Source: Toxoplasma gondii ME49
Lineage: Eukaryota > Apicomplexa > Conoidasida > Eucoccidiorida > Sarcocystidae
Assembly (NCBI RefSeq): GCF_000006565.2
Contig: NC_031472.1
Span: 1,358,227 to 1,422,226 of the forward strand
Direction: 5' to 3'
Length of the DNA stretch: 64,000 nucleotides
In this document: piece by piece, positions 49,501 through 61,400 of the stretch
How the letters are laid out: every line of letters begins with the position of its first letter
How positions within the stretch are numbered: position 1 is the stretch's first letter
The notes under the pieces: model-generated
Seen by the model: only the letters and a program-made list of their open reading frames with translations
Told to the model about the DNA's origin: nothing
Database searches by the model: none
Program-made: the position numbers and the translations under genes

Positions 49501-49908
49501 TCAGTTCGAGGAAAAAGAAGAAGAAGAACTGGCCAAGGGTCCTGCAGCGAGCAACTCCGTTTTGGCACGTCTGAGAGAAGAAAAGCAGCGGCATCCTCTC
49601 GTTCGCTTCAACTTCAAGTGAGTCCAGTCTTTCTGCATTTGGTTTCTCGCCACAACATTCTTCTGGGCGCATTTGTCTTTTGCTCACTACATGTCTGTAT
49701 ATATCTACCCATTTGCATACATGCATTCCTATATATATATGTATGTATATACAAGTGTATGCATTTATGCATCTAGCATGAAGGTACATCTACGCATTTG
49801 CGTCTATGAAACTCCATGTTTTTTAGGAATTTGCGTTCGACTGGAGTCGTACTGTCTTCCCGGATGCATTCACCAGTGTGCACTCTAAATATACAGTCCT
49901 ATGCACAA

Positions 49909-49939
<31 letters not shown>

Positions 49940-52900
49940 TTTATTTGTTTTTTATACGTGTGTGTGGATGTGTTTGGGTTACGTCGAGACGAGAAACGCG
50001 GGAGGAGAGGTTTCGAGTCGACGGTTTTCCGTTTGTTCTCTCAGCTTGTCTGCTTTTGTCAATGTTTTTTCTGCGCGGCCGCGTCGCGCGTCTTCAGCTT
50101 CGTGGCGGAATGCCAGCGGCGGCTGCTGCTGGAGCGTCAGCAGCGCGTCGGGGTGGAGGAGTTGCAGGCCGAGCAAAGTCTTCAGTCGGAGATTCGGGCC
50201 GCCGAGGGCAAAGTCAAGAAGCTCAGCAAGGCCAGGGAAGACCAGCGGAGACTCCAGAGACGATTTGGTCTCCCTGCGGACTCTGCACCTCGCGTAAGCG
50301 CTCAAAAAAAGCCTCGGCAGAAACCGCCAATATCTGCACACTTGTAGCCGTACACATGGACAGCTGTATGTGTAAATGCATGCATACACTTTGAGTGGTC
50401 ATATTCGCATGCATATATGTATTTGTAGATATATGTGTCGATTCATGTAAATGCATGCATCTGTTTGTGTGTGTATGTTTTGCACGAGCGTGTGCGTTGA
50501 CGTGGAAGATTCTGTACGTTTCAGGACTCGGTGCAGAGACTCTCCAGTGGATCACTGGAGCCGGGGATACACTGTTGGACGCGATGCATGCAGGTTCTTC
50601 ATAACTCGATTCCTTGGCTCCTTTCCATATCGGGGTGTCCAGTTGCGCATCCCTTCCTAGAGAAAACGGTGCAGAAATCTCTGTCTTCGTTGGACATCGG
50701 TGACTGCCTCCAGACAATTCAAGATCTACCTACATCTCATCGATATGCGTTGTCTACGTCTATATATATGTGTGTGTAGTGATGTATGAAGGGATTGAAA
50801 GAGCGACGAAGCGTTTTGCCTGTGTATGTAGATCGAAGTGACTTGACAGAGGCGCGGTGGCTTGTTCGTCTGTTTTTTCCGATCCTCTGCATTTTTCGAA
50901 GGTGTCTCAGTGTCTCGGGGACGATGCAGTCACATGCGTTTCTTCCGCGCCGACGGCTTTTTTTCGGATGATGTCGGGCGTCTGCCTGCGTCGCTCTAAG
51001 CCTGCTCAGGTGCGTCGTCTCGGACAAGGAGAGACTGGCAAATCCGTTTCCGGTGTGTGGATGCAGATTTCTGCGGCGAGCTTCCTGGAGCTGCAGGAGC
51101 CGACGTGCACAACTCTGAGCGCGCTTTTGGAGAAAACAAAGAATTCTAGAGTTTCAGAAAAAGGCATGGCTCTAATCGACAACTACCTCTCCTCGCTCGG
51201 AGTCGCCCCGCCCGTCTGCTTCACCTACAACATCGCCGAAAGCTACTGGTACAGCGAATTGCGCTGCCAGGCTGTCTCAAGCAAAGAAACACCCTCCCTC
51301 GCGGTCCCGACATCGATGCATGCGTCTCCTTCGTACCCAGGGGAAATAACACAGACATATACAGATATATATATATATATATAGATATAGATATAGATAG
51401 ATATGTAGATACAGATAGATATAGATGTAGATATATGGACTGGAGACACTTCCAGAAGCACCCTTTCGCAAAGAGGCTTACATCTACTTGCATATATGTA
51501 TGTATATATATGTATATATATGTATATATGCATGTATTTGTCCATGTATGTATATAAGTGTATGTGTGTTCATGTCAGTGCGTCGCTGTGTGGTCGTAGA
51601 TTCAGGGGGCAGAAAAATCAACATTGCAGGGTGGAAGGGGGAGTGGAGGAGGTGTTGCGTTACAGGGGAAGGTTTTTTTGCGTTTTTCGCGGGCCGCTGG
51701 TGCGTGTACCTACACCTGAACTGGCTGTGTAGAGATCCGAGCTGTTTGCATGATCTTCCACTGGTTTCTTTTTGTCTGTTTCTGGCCCTTTGGTTTTTTT
51801 AGGGGTCTCCGCGCGGAGGTGTCGACGATGCTGCATTTGAGGCAACGCGTGGAGAAGCTGAAGGAGGTACGTATGGCCAGAGTTTTGTTCATCTGTTTTC
51901 TGTCTCTGTTGCGTGTCTTCGTCGCTTTCTCTCTTTTCCTCCCGGAGTTTTCTTCCTGCTCTCCTGAGACTGGCGGGTTCTCGGATTCTGGGGTTGTCGT
52001 CGGACTTCATCGTTTGTGCCCCTTGTGCTGCGATTTTCGCCCTGCGTCCCCTTTCCTAATCGTAAAAAAGTGGACTGTTCTCGCTCGCTGATTCAGAGTT
52101 CACAAGCAGGTCAGTCCTCGGCCTCACGGCCGTGTTCCGGTTTTTTTCTCTACTCGTTTTTCCTTTCTGTCTCTGTCTCCTCCGCGCTCTTCCTATCGCG
52201 CGCTTTCTGTCTGTACTCTCCCGGCCTTTGCCGCTCTGTGTTTGAGCATGCGGGATGACCTCAGTGCGTTGAGCGCCACTCTCCTGAAACGACTTTTGCT
52301 CCTCCAGTCTCGCTTGGTGCAAAGAAGTGAGAAAGAAGTGAGACATCTTCGGTGCAAAGCCAGCATTCGGAGACAGAAATCAAGGCGAGACATAGACGCA
52401 GAGGACCCTTGAGCGGTCTGTGTGCCTTGGACTCCTCTCAATTGAGGCAGATCCTCAGATCCTGGGGACGAAAAGCGGCCATAGTTGACGGATGTGTCTC
52501 CGGCAACTCGCGCGCCGTCGACTTCTCTGTTTGACTCTTTTCCTCTACGTTCTGTTTCCTCTTTCGACGCGTTTCTTGGTCTTCTTAGAGACGGCTGCTC
52601 GACGATAGGCCGCCTTTTTGATAACGGATCCAACGCTGCACTTTTGTCTCCGTCTGTGCCTCCCAAACCTCCCTCGTCTGTGGTGGGGCTGGTTGTGTTT
52701 TCGTAGCGGGGCTGGCTGCACATGCGTCTTGATTTGATTTCCCGATCACTCGCCTGTCTCCACTGCATGCAGAGGCTTCGTCTGCCTGGAGATTTCCCTA
52801 TTCTCCCCGCACCAGACCTGCGCATGCAACGAGCATAAAGTGATGAAGTCTCTCTTGAGAGCCCTTCTTTGCCTTGTTTCTAGGAATTGAATTACTGGAC

Positions 52901-55202
52901 GACCATGACTGCAAATCTCCCGCCGCAGCTTCCAGCTGGTGCTGGCCCGACGGCGCCCGCCCTGCTCGGCGCGGCGCCCCCGGAGGCTTCCGGCGCCCCG
53001 CCTGCCTCGGGTGTACATACACCCGGCACCAAGCTCGCGCCGAGTCCACATCCAACGCAGTTTTTCCAAGCTGCTCAGGTTGAGGGCCGAAACCGCGGCG
53101 GCCGCGAAGACCAGTCGCCGCAGCAGCCGCGTAAGTCGCCAGTTGGGCGGGGAAACCCAGGGAAGGGGAAGGTGAGAGGACGGCAGACGCAGAGGGAAAC
53201 GCGGCGTGGTGGACGAATTCCAGAGACTCTTGGACAAAGAGACACACATAGAGAAGGGGGAGCCGGCCGCCCAGGCAGCCGTCGTCTCACGCTCATGTCC
53301 CGCCTCTCTCGTCCGTTTTTTTTTCGACGCCCCCTCTCGAGTTTTCCATCTCTCTCTCTGTTTCCACCGAGCCTCTCTGTGTTCATCCCTGCTGCGTTGC
53401 GCACTTTCCCCGGTCGAGCTTTCCCTGTCTCTTCTCTCTCGCTTTCTCTCTCTCGGGATACCCTGTCCGCTCTCTCTCCTCCCTTCCACTTTGCCTCTGT
53501 CCATCGTGTGTCGTTCTGTCTCTCTCTGTCGCTGTTTTTTTTCTCAGCCAGCCGGGATGCCGCCTTCCCTGCTCAAGGCGGAGTGTCTCGGAGCCCGTCG
53601 GTCGCCAGCGGTCGGGCCCAAGAAGGCGCGCGCCCCCAGAATGCTCCTTCTCTCCCTCCGGTCTCTGTGGCGCCCTCGCCCCACAGTGCCTCGCCCTCTC
53701 CGCCTCCGCGCCCGCCCCACGTCGCCAGTGTCTCCTCTCACCCCTCCCTCTCTCCCGCCCCGCCGGTCGGGCCGGTGCACCCCGGTCTGGGCCCTGCGGG
53801 CCCCGCGGGTCAAGCACCCCTGCAGGACTCCGCGCGCCCCCCTCTGGCCTCGATGCATGCGCACTTTCTGGGGGCCTCTGGAGCGGCGAGCCCCGCCTTC
53901 GGGGGCTTGGGCCCGAGCCTTCACGGCGCGCCGAACGGACCTCGCGGACCCTCACCCCAACTCGCGCCCACGGGTTCGCCCCAGCTCGCTCAGATGCCTC
54001 ACCGGCCGATGGGCGCCGGCGACCCGCTGGCCTACGGCGCACCTGCGCTGGAGCGCGAGGAGCGGCCTGCGCCCCACCACGGTGTCGCTGCGGGGCCAGG
54101 GCCCTTCCAGGCCTACCCCCACTTCCATCCGGGCTTCCAGGCCCAGTTTGGCCCCGGGCCCCGCGGGCCCTTTCCGGTGCAAGAGAACCCCACAGACGGG
54201 ACCCAGGCCGGAAGCCTCGGGCCAAATGACCCCTGGGGCGCGCAGCCAGAGGGCGCCGGGCCCGGGCCGGGCCAGGTGGCCCAGCCCATGGGGGAAAACA
54301 TGCAGAGTCCCTACATGAGCCAAATGGGTGCAAACAGAGGACCCGGCCGGTCGGGCCAGTCGGGAACCTCCCAAAGCAAGTAAGCAGAGAGAAGAAGCGT
54401 ATTTTGAAAGCGAAGAAGATGGGAGCAATTGGTCCGGAGAAGAGAATCGCGTCGGGGAAGTGACCCTCGAAGAAAATGATACAGTCAATTTTTTTCGATT
54501 TTTTTCCCTCTCTTTTGGATTTGCTTGCGTTCACAACTCCTCTTGTTCTGCATTATCTGCTGGCACGTCTGCGTCAAACGCATTCAACTTTCTCCCCTGT
54601 TTTTTGCGCCTTTCCATCCGGCTCTCCCCGTCTCGCTCCCCTTTTCCCCACACTCCTTCATTTCCTGTTTCCTCCACCGCCCCGGCCTTCGTGTCTTCAG
54701 GCCCCCGCGCGCGCGGAGTCGCTCCTCTTCAGCCTCTGCGCCCTCGCCGTATCCGTCCCCAGCGATGTCTCTCACCCCGTCGGAGGGCTCTGCTGTCTCC
54801 TTCGGGACTTCTGGTGGCCCTGCCCCAGCGCATGCGTCCTTTCCAGGCGCGGAGCCGAAAGAGGGGCAGGTCCTGCGCGCCCGGGGCCCCGAGAGCGGCG
54901 CCAGAGCCCCGAAGAAGCAGCGCGCCGCCTCGCGCAAAAGCCCCCCGGCGCAGCCCGGCCTCGCAGGGTACCCCACAAGTCTTCCAGGTGTCTCCTTGGG
55001 CCCCGCGGGCCCGATGCTGGGGCCGAGTCCGGTGGGCCCAGACCCGCATGCGCACCACGCGGCGGGGCTGATGCATGCGCACGAGATGGGCGGCGTGGAC
55101 CACGGGGCCGCGGGGCCGGGGATGACCGCCGTGGGCCCTGCCGGCGGCCCCGTCGTCCCCCACCCCGGGGGCATGCACCAGCCCCATGTGGGGGGCGCGT
55201 AG
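46586..55202 (+). CDS. SWC4: SWC4/DMAP1 homologue, subunit of SWR1/NuA4-type chromatin complexes
   Basis: Twelve exons with agreeing phases: 46586-46882, 47419-47658, 47717-48178, 48780-48937, 49489-49617, 50098-50293, 50525-50593, 51010-51248, 51803-51866, 52884-53130, 53548-54379 and 54701-55202; 1144 residues. Landmarks follow yeast Swc4 and animal DMAP1: WRLCAFTNCAREDGLCLVHW near residue 186, EYPFAKFNVKTVQ, then a SANT/Myb-like domain (SSWSAEETFQLWQLVHEYDL; SVEELKQRYYAVAKR) at about 336-385. Next come charged helices (RRLLLERQQRVGVEELQAEQ) and the DMAP1 C-terminal motif GLRAEVSTMLHLRQRVEKLK near 600. In other eukaryotes the protein helps exchange histone H2A.Z and acetylate H4. The family normally ends near here; this one continues with about 520 residues of Pro/Gly/Ala-rich sequence. 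The start is the first ATG of the exon carrying the conserved N-terminus; it could be somewhat upstream. Confidence 0.92.
48543..48710. repeat. TA/TG-rich simple repeats in SWC4 intron 3
   Basis: Mixed tatatg and (TA)n tracts, the longest at about 48620-48643, followed by (TG)n near 48675-48727 just before the acceptor region of the exon at 48780. Similar tracts recur in later SWC4 introns at about 49725-49760, 49911-49936, 50755-50780 and 51365-51540. Confidence 0.85.
48938..49488 (+). other. C/T-rich intron 4 of SWC4
   Basis: This 551-base intron is almost wholly pyrimidine on the coding strand, much of it irregular ctctct and cttc strings. It is open in two plus frames and gives false Ser/Leu/Phe-rich proteins, with Arg/Glu-rich shadows on the other strand. 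The exon after it ends the SANT-domain region and begins RVVARQFEEKEEEE. Confidence 0.85.
53548..55199 (+). other. Pro/Gly/Ala-rich C-terminal extension of SWC4
   Basis: The two last exons encode roughly 440 residues dominated by Pro, Gly, Ala, Ser and His, with collagen-like and prion-like stretches such as GPAGPAGQAPLQ, HPGLGPAGPAG and GPGPRGPF. One basic island, RAPKKQRAASRKS near residue 1045, could be a nuclear localisation signal. GC content is much higher than in the surrounding introns. The splice phases (2/2) keep the frame open from the conserved region, which supports translation. Confidence 0.8.
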
Positions 55203-55225
55203 TCGAGGAAACGATGCAGACAGAG

Positions 55226-55297
55226 ACACAATCGAGGGGCAGACAGGGAGTGGAGAGACAGACACAATCGAGGGGCAGACAGGGAGTGGAGATGATT
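55226..55297. repeat. 36-bp direct duplication just after the SWC4 stop
   Basis: Two adjacent, almost identical 36-base units starting acacaatcgaggggcagaca, at about 55226 and 55262. The first begins 24 bases after the stop codon, so the pair should lie in the 3' UTR. Confidence 0.85.
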
Positions 55298-57533
55298 ACG
55301 CAGAGGGGTAACGAAAGACTCGAATGGGGTTGCATTTGTCAGTGTGGCACTGGTGACGCGGCCGGAAAAACAACTGGCACAATCAGGTCCGCAAAAAGGA
55401 ACAGAAGACTTTTCCTTTTCTCAATAGATCAAAGCCCTTCAAGGACTCCTGGAGGCCCCAACATCAATGTGGGGCCTGACGGTCGTGCGTATATCCATGT
55501 ATTTCAACATGTGAGTATGTATTTGTATATCTGCATGTACATCTCTCTGTAGAGATGCAGATGCAATATATGCGTTTGCAGAAGTTTTTTCAGGGGGTTT
55601 GAGTGTAGGGTGTTTTCTTGTGTATTTGTACGAATCCGGTGCATGCGCGTGGCGTTTGCTTCTGCGAGCCGCGGGGCTCTCAGGCGATTCTCAGCGAGTC
55701 TTGTTCCACGGGGCCTGCCCGCCACTGAAACTCGAATTTCAGTTTCCGTTCATGCCCCACCTGCTGAAATGGAGAGAGTCTGACATTCCATCTGTTCACG
55801 CCGAAGAAGCGGAAACAGGCCAGTGTTTTCGCCTCGCAGAAAAACGATCCTGGCGCTAACAGCGTTCTCGATTGCTCTCGCTCTGCGCGGGGATACGCGC
55901 CGCGAGTTCGTTCGAGGGTCACCTGACAGCAGTTGTTCCGTTTCCTTCCCTGGCCCGTTCCTCAGCGTTGCCTCACACTTGCACAGCGTCAAGCTCTTAA
56001 GATGGGCGTCCGACGCGGAGATTCAAAGGACCTGCAAAGCCCTAGAGAACGGATTCGATATTTTTTCTGCTGCGATTTTGAAGCTTTCTCAAGAAGACAG
56101 TGAACGTTTTAACGAAAAACGCGTGTAGACTGACCGTGAAGTTCCACGACCAAGGCAGCCAACGAGTAGCGAAGGAAAAAAGAAGCAGAAATCTATGGTT
56201 TTTACCTTTTGAGCACTCTGTCCCACTCCACTCCACGCTATCGCCTTCTTTGTCGAAACGTGGTTTTTCGGGAGAGTCTCGCGGTGGATTTCCAACCTCC
56301 CGAAGTTTCTGACCGGCCGGCTCCTGTGTCCCCCATTCTTTCGAGGGAGCAGATTAACAAGATATCTTTTCCTGCTCGTGAACGTCCTGAAGCGCAGCTG
56401 GAAGCGGTTCGTCTCTTTCCACTCAAAAGTTCGGCGGACAGCTGCGTATACGTGCAGCCAACTGGGGGAGCAGAGGAAGCATTTTGTGGCGTTCTGGGTC
56501 GCCCCGCTGGTCACTTGCACAGTGCCGATCTCTGCTTTTCAAGTGATGAGTACAGAGGTGAAAGTGTCTTTGGACTTCCACCTCCTACAACGAACAAAAT
56601 AAAGAAGATGACGCGAGCCGTGAGATGCCGCCCAGATCTGGACGCCCATTGTTTCTGTCAAATTCCCTAACTGCACTCCAGAAGCAGCCTTTGTTTCAAC
56701 GCAATATATATATATATATATATAGGTATATGTATCAATGTGTGTATTTTCGTGTAGATGTGCATGTGGATCCGTACAAGATAAACGTAAGTATGGATGC
56801 AAATGTAATGGCTAGCAGGTCAGACCCACAGAGTCCTTTTGTGACGAATTCGATTTGCGTTTTCAAGGAATGGTGCTCCGTTTTCGAACGAGGTGCACAT
56901 TGGCCAGACTCTCCACTTTTGGAGCAGAGAGGAAAGCGTTTGCATGCGCGTATGTTTGTTATAAAGCGAAGACATGGAGATACGTGGGTCACATCACAAG
57001 AGATTTCGCACAAGAAACGAAGCCAGAGGCCTTCCGCATCCTCGTTGTCTCCGGGATGAATCTGTCCTCAGCGCTTTCTCTCTGCCTCGAGAAGCCTGTT
57101 ATCTCGAAGAAATGACTTTTCTCCGGTACCCTCGCACCCGACACACAGCCCCGCAACATCTCGCTTTTCGAAATCCATGAAAATTAGAGAGTTTTCTTGC
57201 ACTCGGCGAGCTTCGCGGCGAACTCTTTTTGCATACAGGCGACTCTCTCGCGCTCCTTCGTTTTTCGAAGAAAAATTCTTTGCCTGTGTGTTTCCGGGCG
57301 TCGCTGTCCTCTCTGCATGCACCGGACGTTCTTTCTCCATGCCGTCTTCCTACGGAGGACATGACTGCGACCCCTTCTGGGCATCTTTGTTGACGGATCG
57401 TTTTCTCTTGGCGGTGTTACGGGGACAACAGCGGAATAAATACGGTGAACGTCGTGAACAAAGCAAAGACCCTCACGTTCAGCCGTCTTGAACCGCTCCA
57501 AGGTTTTTCTTTCTATGTGATTCTCGCGCGTAT
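55298..57533. other. Convergent intergenic region between SWC4 and RCC1
   Basis: Holds the 3' UTRs of both convergent genes. A (TA)n run lies at about 56704-56724. Open frames on both strands are short and mutually overlapping, and none has a domain or a consistent splice partner. Confidence 0.5.
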
Positions 57534-58486
57534 TTATCGACTGTTTGGGCGCCGCTTGGCTGCAGCCTTTCCTGCTGCTCTCTTTGATGTCGGCGTCGTT
57601 GCTTTTCTTCCTGTTTTTTTCTGAATCGTCTTCTTCACAGTCACTCCTGCGCTCGCACTCTTCTTCGGAGCTCCTCCTCGAGCGTTCTTCGTCGCTCCTT
57701 TCTTCCCCGTCGCCTTCTCCGCCTTCTTCTCTGCTTTGCTCTCTGTCTTCTTTACTGCTTTTCGCTCTCCCTTCCTCGCTGCTGGCTTCTCGGTCTCTCT
57801 CTGCTTCTTCTCGCCGACCCTCGAGGGTGGGCGTGACGTCTCTCTCTTGCCGCGGGGGACTGTCTGAGGCTTCTCTTGCTGCGACGCTGCCGAGCTGGGT
57901 CTCTTGCTTGTCTGCTTCGACTCTGCTCTCTTGGCTGTTCCACTGCTTCCACGTTTCTGTGCCTCCTTCTCGATCTTTTCCGACGCTCCGGACTTCTTCT
58001 CTCGTCCTTGAGCGGCTTTCGCGCGCGAGACTCTTCCTGAAGCTGTCTCCTTCTTCTCAACTGGAGCCGCAGAGTGTCTCCGCGGCACACGCCCCCGACC
58101 GCGAGAGGAAGGCTTCCTCTTTTTCGCAGCTTCCTCGCTTCCCTGCAAATCGACAGTTACGTCTTCTACGTCCGAGTCACAACCAGACGGCGCGCCTGCC
58201 GCCTCTTCCGACACTGCCTTTCCGCTCTCTTTCTCATCTTTCTTCGTTCCTGGTGCATGCGAAGCCGCGCGGTGCGCAGGCGACCCTGCAGACCGTGGAC
58301 GCTTCGCGCCTCCCTGAACCGCGTCGTGCTTCTCTTCGACTTTCCCTGCCTTGCCCGCTTCTTTCTCTTCGTCTTCCTTCGCTCCTTCTTGCTGCTCTGC
58401 TCTCTCTCCGTCCTCGTCGCCCAGGCCAACCTCTGCGTGCGACGCCCCTGTTGTTGCCTCCGCGCCGGTCTCCAGAGCGGAAGGAC
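57534..58486 (-). other. Histone-H1-like Lys/Ala-rich tail of RCC1
   Basis: The last exon encodes 317 residues after the seventh blade. An acidic Glu-rich first third (GDEDGERAEQQEGAKEDEEK) leads into a Lys/Ala/Pro/Ser-rich basic tail with TKKDEKESGK, KAEKKAEKATGKKGATKNA and a final KRAAGKAAAKRRPNSR. The basic part resembles histone H1 and kinetoplastid/bacterial H1-like tails in composition. It is likely to bind DNA or nucleosomes. Animal RCC1 carries its chromatin-binding tail at the N-terminus instead. Confidence 0.8.
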
Positions 58487-61400
58487 CTGACACAAAAACG
58501 AAGAGGAACTCCGCAAGGCCAGCCAGAAGTTGAGGAAGCGGAACTCGACAGCTGCAGCTCGCGAAAGGAAAGGAACGCCACGGAGACAAAAGGTTTGAAA
58601 TTGTGCTCGTCGTCCTCTCTCCTCTCTCGCGGGTCTGTCGCCCTCCACAACACAGAAGAAAAGCAGTGAAGAAAGAAGGGAAAAGCAGACAGTGCGGCTA
58701 GGAGGAATCGAAAGGGACCGAAGAGCAGGAGAAGAATGGAAAGGAAGCGGAGTCTGGAGCGCCTTACGTCTTCTCTTGGATTCTCTCTCGGCTTCGTCTT
58801 CCTCTTCGTCTGTGTCTGGTCGCTGTCTCTTTCTGAGCGCGGCCTTTGCAAGGTCTGTCTTAGCCTCCGCATCCTTCGGCGCGTAGCGTCCCGACCAGCA
58901 CAACACCATGCTGTGCTGCGAACCCCCGTGAGCCTGTGGCGAGGCAAATAACAGAAGAAACGCAAACCATTCGAGACGCGAAAACAAAAAAAGAGGGGAA
59001 GACGGAAAAACGATGGAGAGAGAGAAGGCGACACGAAGCAGGAGAAACGCTTTCGCAAAGCCGCACAAACATGCGCCGAAAACCAGCGCGCAAACACGCG
59101 CCAGGAAGCCGCAAGACGGTTTCTCGAGAGTTCACCCTCGTCTGTGCTCCACACACTCTTCGATCCCCCTGGCTTTCCTGCAAACGATGACCTGCGACTC
59201 GCGTGATGGCGCGCAGCCGAGCTTCATCCCCGAGAGACGCCTTCACGGTTCAGTCCTGCGGCCTTCAACTGGCCCCTGCGGAGTCGCGGTCTCTTCGCGT
59301 CCGCCTCGCAGCTCGCGCGCAGCCGCGGGGAGCTCACCTGCAAGACGAATTTCGAGTCGAAGAGCTGCGGATCGACCAGGAACGGCGTACGCCGAATGTC
59401 GACGTCTTCCCCGTTTCCCAGCTGAAAGTTCTGGCCGGCACCCCAGGTGTACAGACGCCCCGCGTCGGTCGCAGCTAGGCAGTGGTCGCTTCCGCACTGC
59501 ACCCAGTGCACTTGGCCTGCCAGTTTCTCCAGAACTCGCGGCTCCTCGACGACGCCGTAGCTCTCCGAACATCCATGGCCTGAGTCAAGCAAACGCAAGA
59601 GGCGCTGCGCGATGTTCTCCACTCGTCTGGATCCTCCGGTCGACCTAAACACAGCAGCGCTGCACCGCTCCGCAGACGAAACCTCGCGACCTCAGAACCG
59701 CAGACACAGCCGAAAGACACCCCGCAAAAAACAAATGACGTACGCTCGAAGTTCACGCACAAAAAGACGCATGCGCGTCTTCCTGTCGTACATATAAATA
59801 TATACAAATATATAAATATTTAAATATAAATATATAAATAAATGTAAATTTATATAAATATATAAATAAATATAAAAATAAATACACATATCGTGTCTGT
59901 GCCCACAAAACGTCCTCTCTCTCTCTATAAAGTCTAAACGCATATAAACGGGTGAAAAGGATATTTATATATGGAGAGATTTGTGTAGGTTTTTTGTGTG
60001 TGTCTTTGTGTGCTTGTTCGCTCTTTCGTCCGTGAGTTTTCTCTCTGATCCTTTTTTTTGTTTTTCCGCGCGTTTTTCGACCTGTGAAGTCGCTTTGTCC
60101 CCAGGTGTACAGACAGCCGTCTGTTCGGAGCGCGACCGAGAAGAACTGTCCTCCGCCGACGAAGTTCAGGTCTACATTTCTCAGCGAGCGGATTTCCTCG
60201 AATTTATCGACGACCGCGCCCGCCGCTGCTCCACAGCCGACCTCGCCTTGTCTGTTTCTCCCGCATCCGACGAGCGCCTGTTCGACGTTTTGCGTCGCTT
60301 CTCCATTGCTCGCGTCCCGCTCCCCAAACCGGGCAGTGGCAGAAGAAGAGAGAGCAGGGGAAGCGAAGGAAGAAGAGAGAGAGAGGAACGTAGTGCATCG
60401 TCCGCAGAAGATGCGTCTGATGGAGAGGTTGCGGACCGAAGGCGCCAGTTCGCCGACGGTTCTTCTTTGAGGAAGAAGAAATCCGAGCTTGTCCGCGAGA
60501 GCACACTCGCCTCCCTGCGGAGAGACGAGCGCTTCGTCGCGCGCCTGTGCAGCTGAAGCAGTCGAAGAAGAGGAAGAGACGCCGAGTTGTCCGAACTCGT
60601 TGCTTCCCCAGACGTAGAACGAAGCGCCTCCGACTTCCAGCGCCGCCGTGTGGTTCTCTCCACAGGCCTGAAGACGCAGAAGAGTTGAAAGAAAGAGAAG
60701 CCGGAAGACAAGAGAAAACGAGAGAAAACGCGTGGAGCGCGAGCGAAAGGGACAGAGGCAGGGAGCAGCAGAAGAGAGGAGCAAAAGCGTGAAGAGCAAA
60801 GACACGCACGACGCAGGCAGGGCAGAAAAAAAGGAGAAGAGAGACCTCCACAGCAGACGTATCGAGTGAATGGAAGCCCCTGCGAGAAGACTGAAACAGG
60901 ACCTCTCTGAGATCCGAACGGAGTTCAAGTCAGCGCCGACACTGCCCGAAAAAGTCGTTTCCTTCTTGTGTCTACGAAAAGCGGTCGAAAAACCGAGAGA
61001 GGAGGCCGTAAAACACACGAAAATGACAAGAGCGAAGAAACGAAGAGACTCGCGGAGGTCTCTGCAGCGTACCACTTGAGAAATGGAAGGTCGATTCAGG
61101 CCGGAGAAAACAAGCGCAGGCAACGCACGGTGAGAAATGAAAGTCGGCGCGACTCCTGCCCCTGCGTCGAAGTCAGGGAACCCCAGTGCGCCGTATGCAT
61201 CCTACAGAGAAATTTACAAGAAAATGGTTTCAGAAATGCAAGAAAAACGACGGAAAGAAGCAGAGAGAGAAGAACGAGAAGAAGACGAGAAAAGAAGACG
61301 AGAAAAGAAGACGAGAGAAGACGGACGGGGAATAACAGGAGGGGAAAGAGAGGAGGAAAAGGAGAGGCACAGGGGAGAGGAGAGGGTGGAAGTGCATTGA

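Noticed and set aside
48851..49621. Long Ser/Leu/Phe-rich plus-strand frame (256 codons)
   Set aside because: It lies in the C/T-rich fourth intron of SWC4 and is explained by base composition.
52887..54383. Single 498-codon frame taken as one unbroken coding region
   Set aside because: A perfect GTAAGT donor at 53131 and a ctcag acceptor at 53547 show that it holds an intron; the frame happens to stay open through it.
57545..58669. 374-codon plus-strand frame rich in Ser and Leu
   Set aside because: It is the antisense shadow of the Lys/Ala-rich RCC1 tail, which is supported by the RCC1 exon chain.
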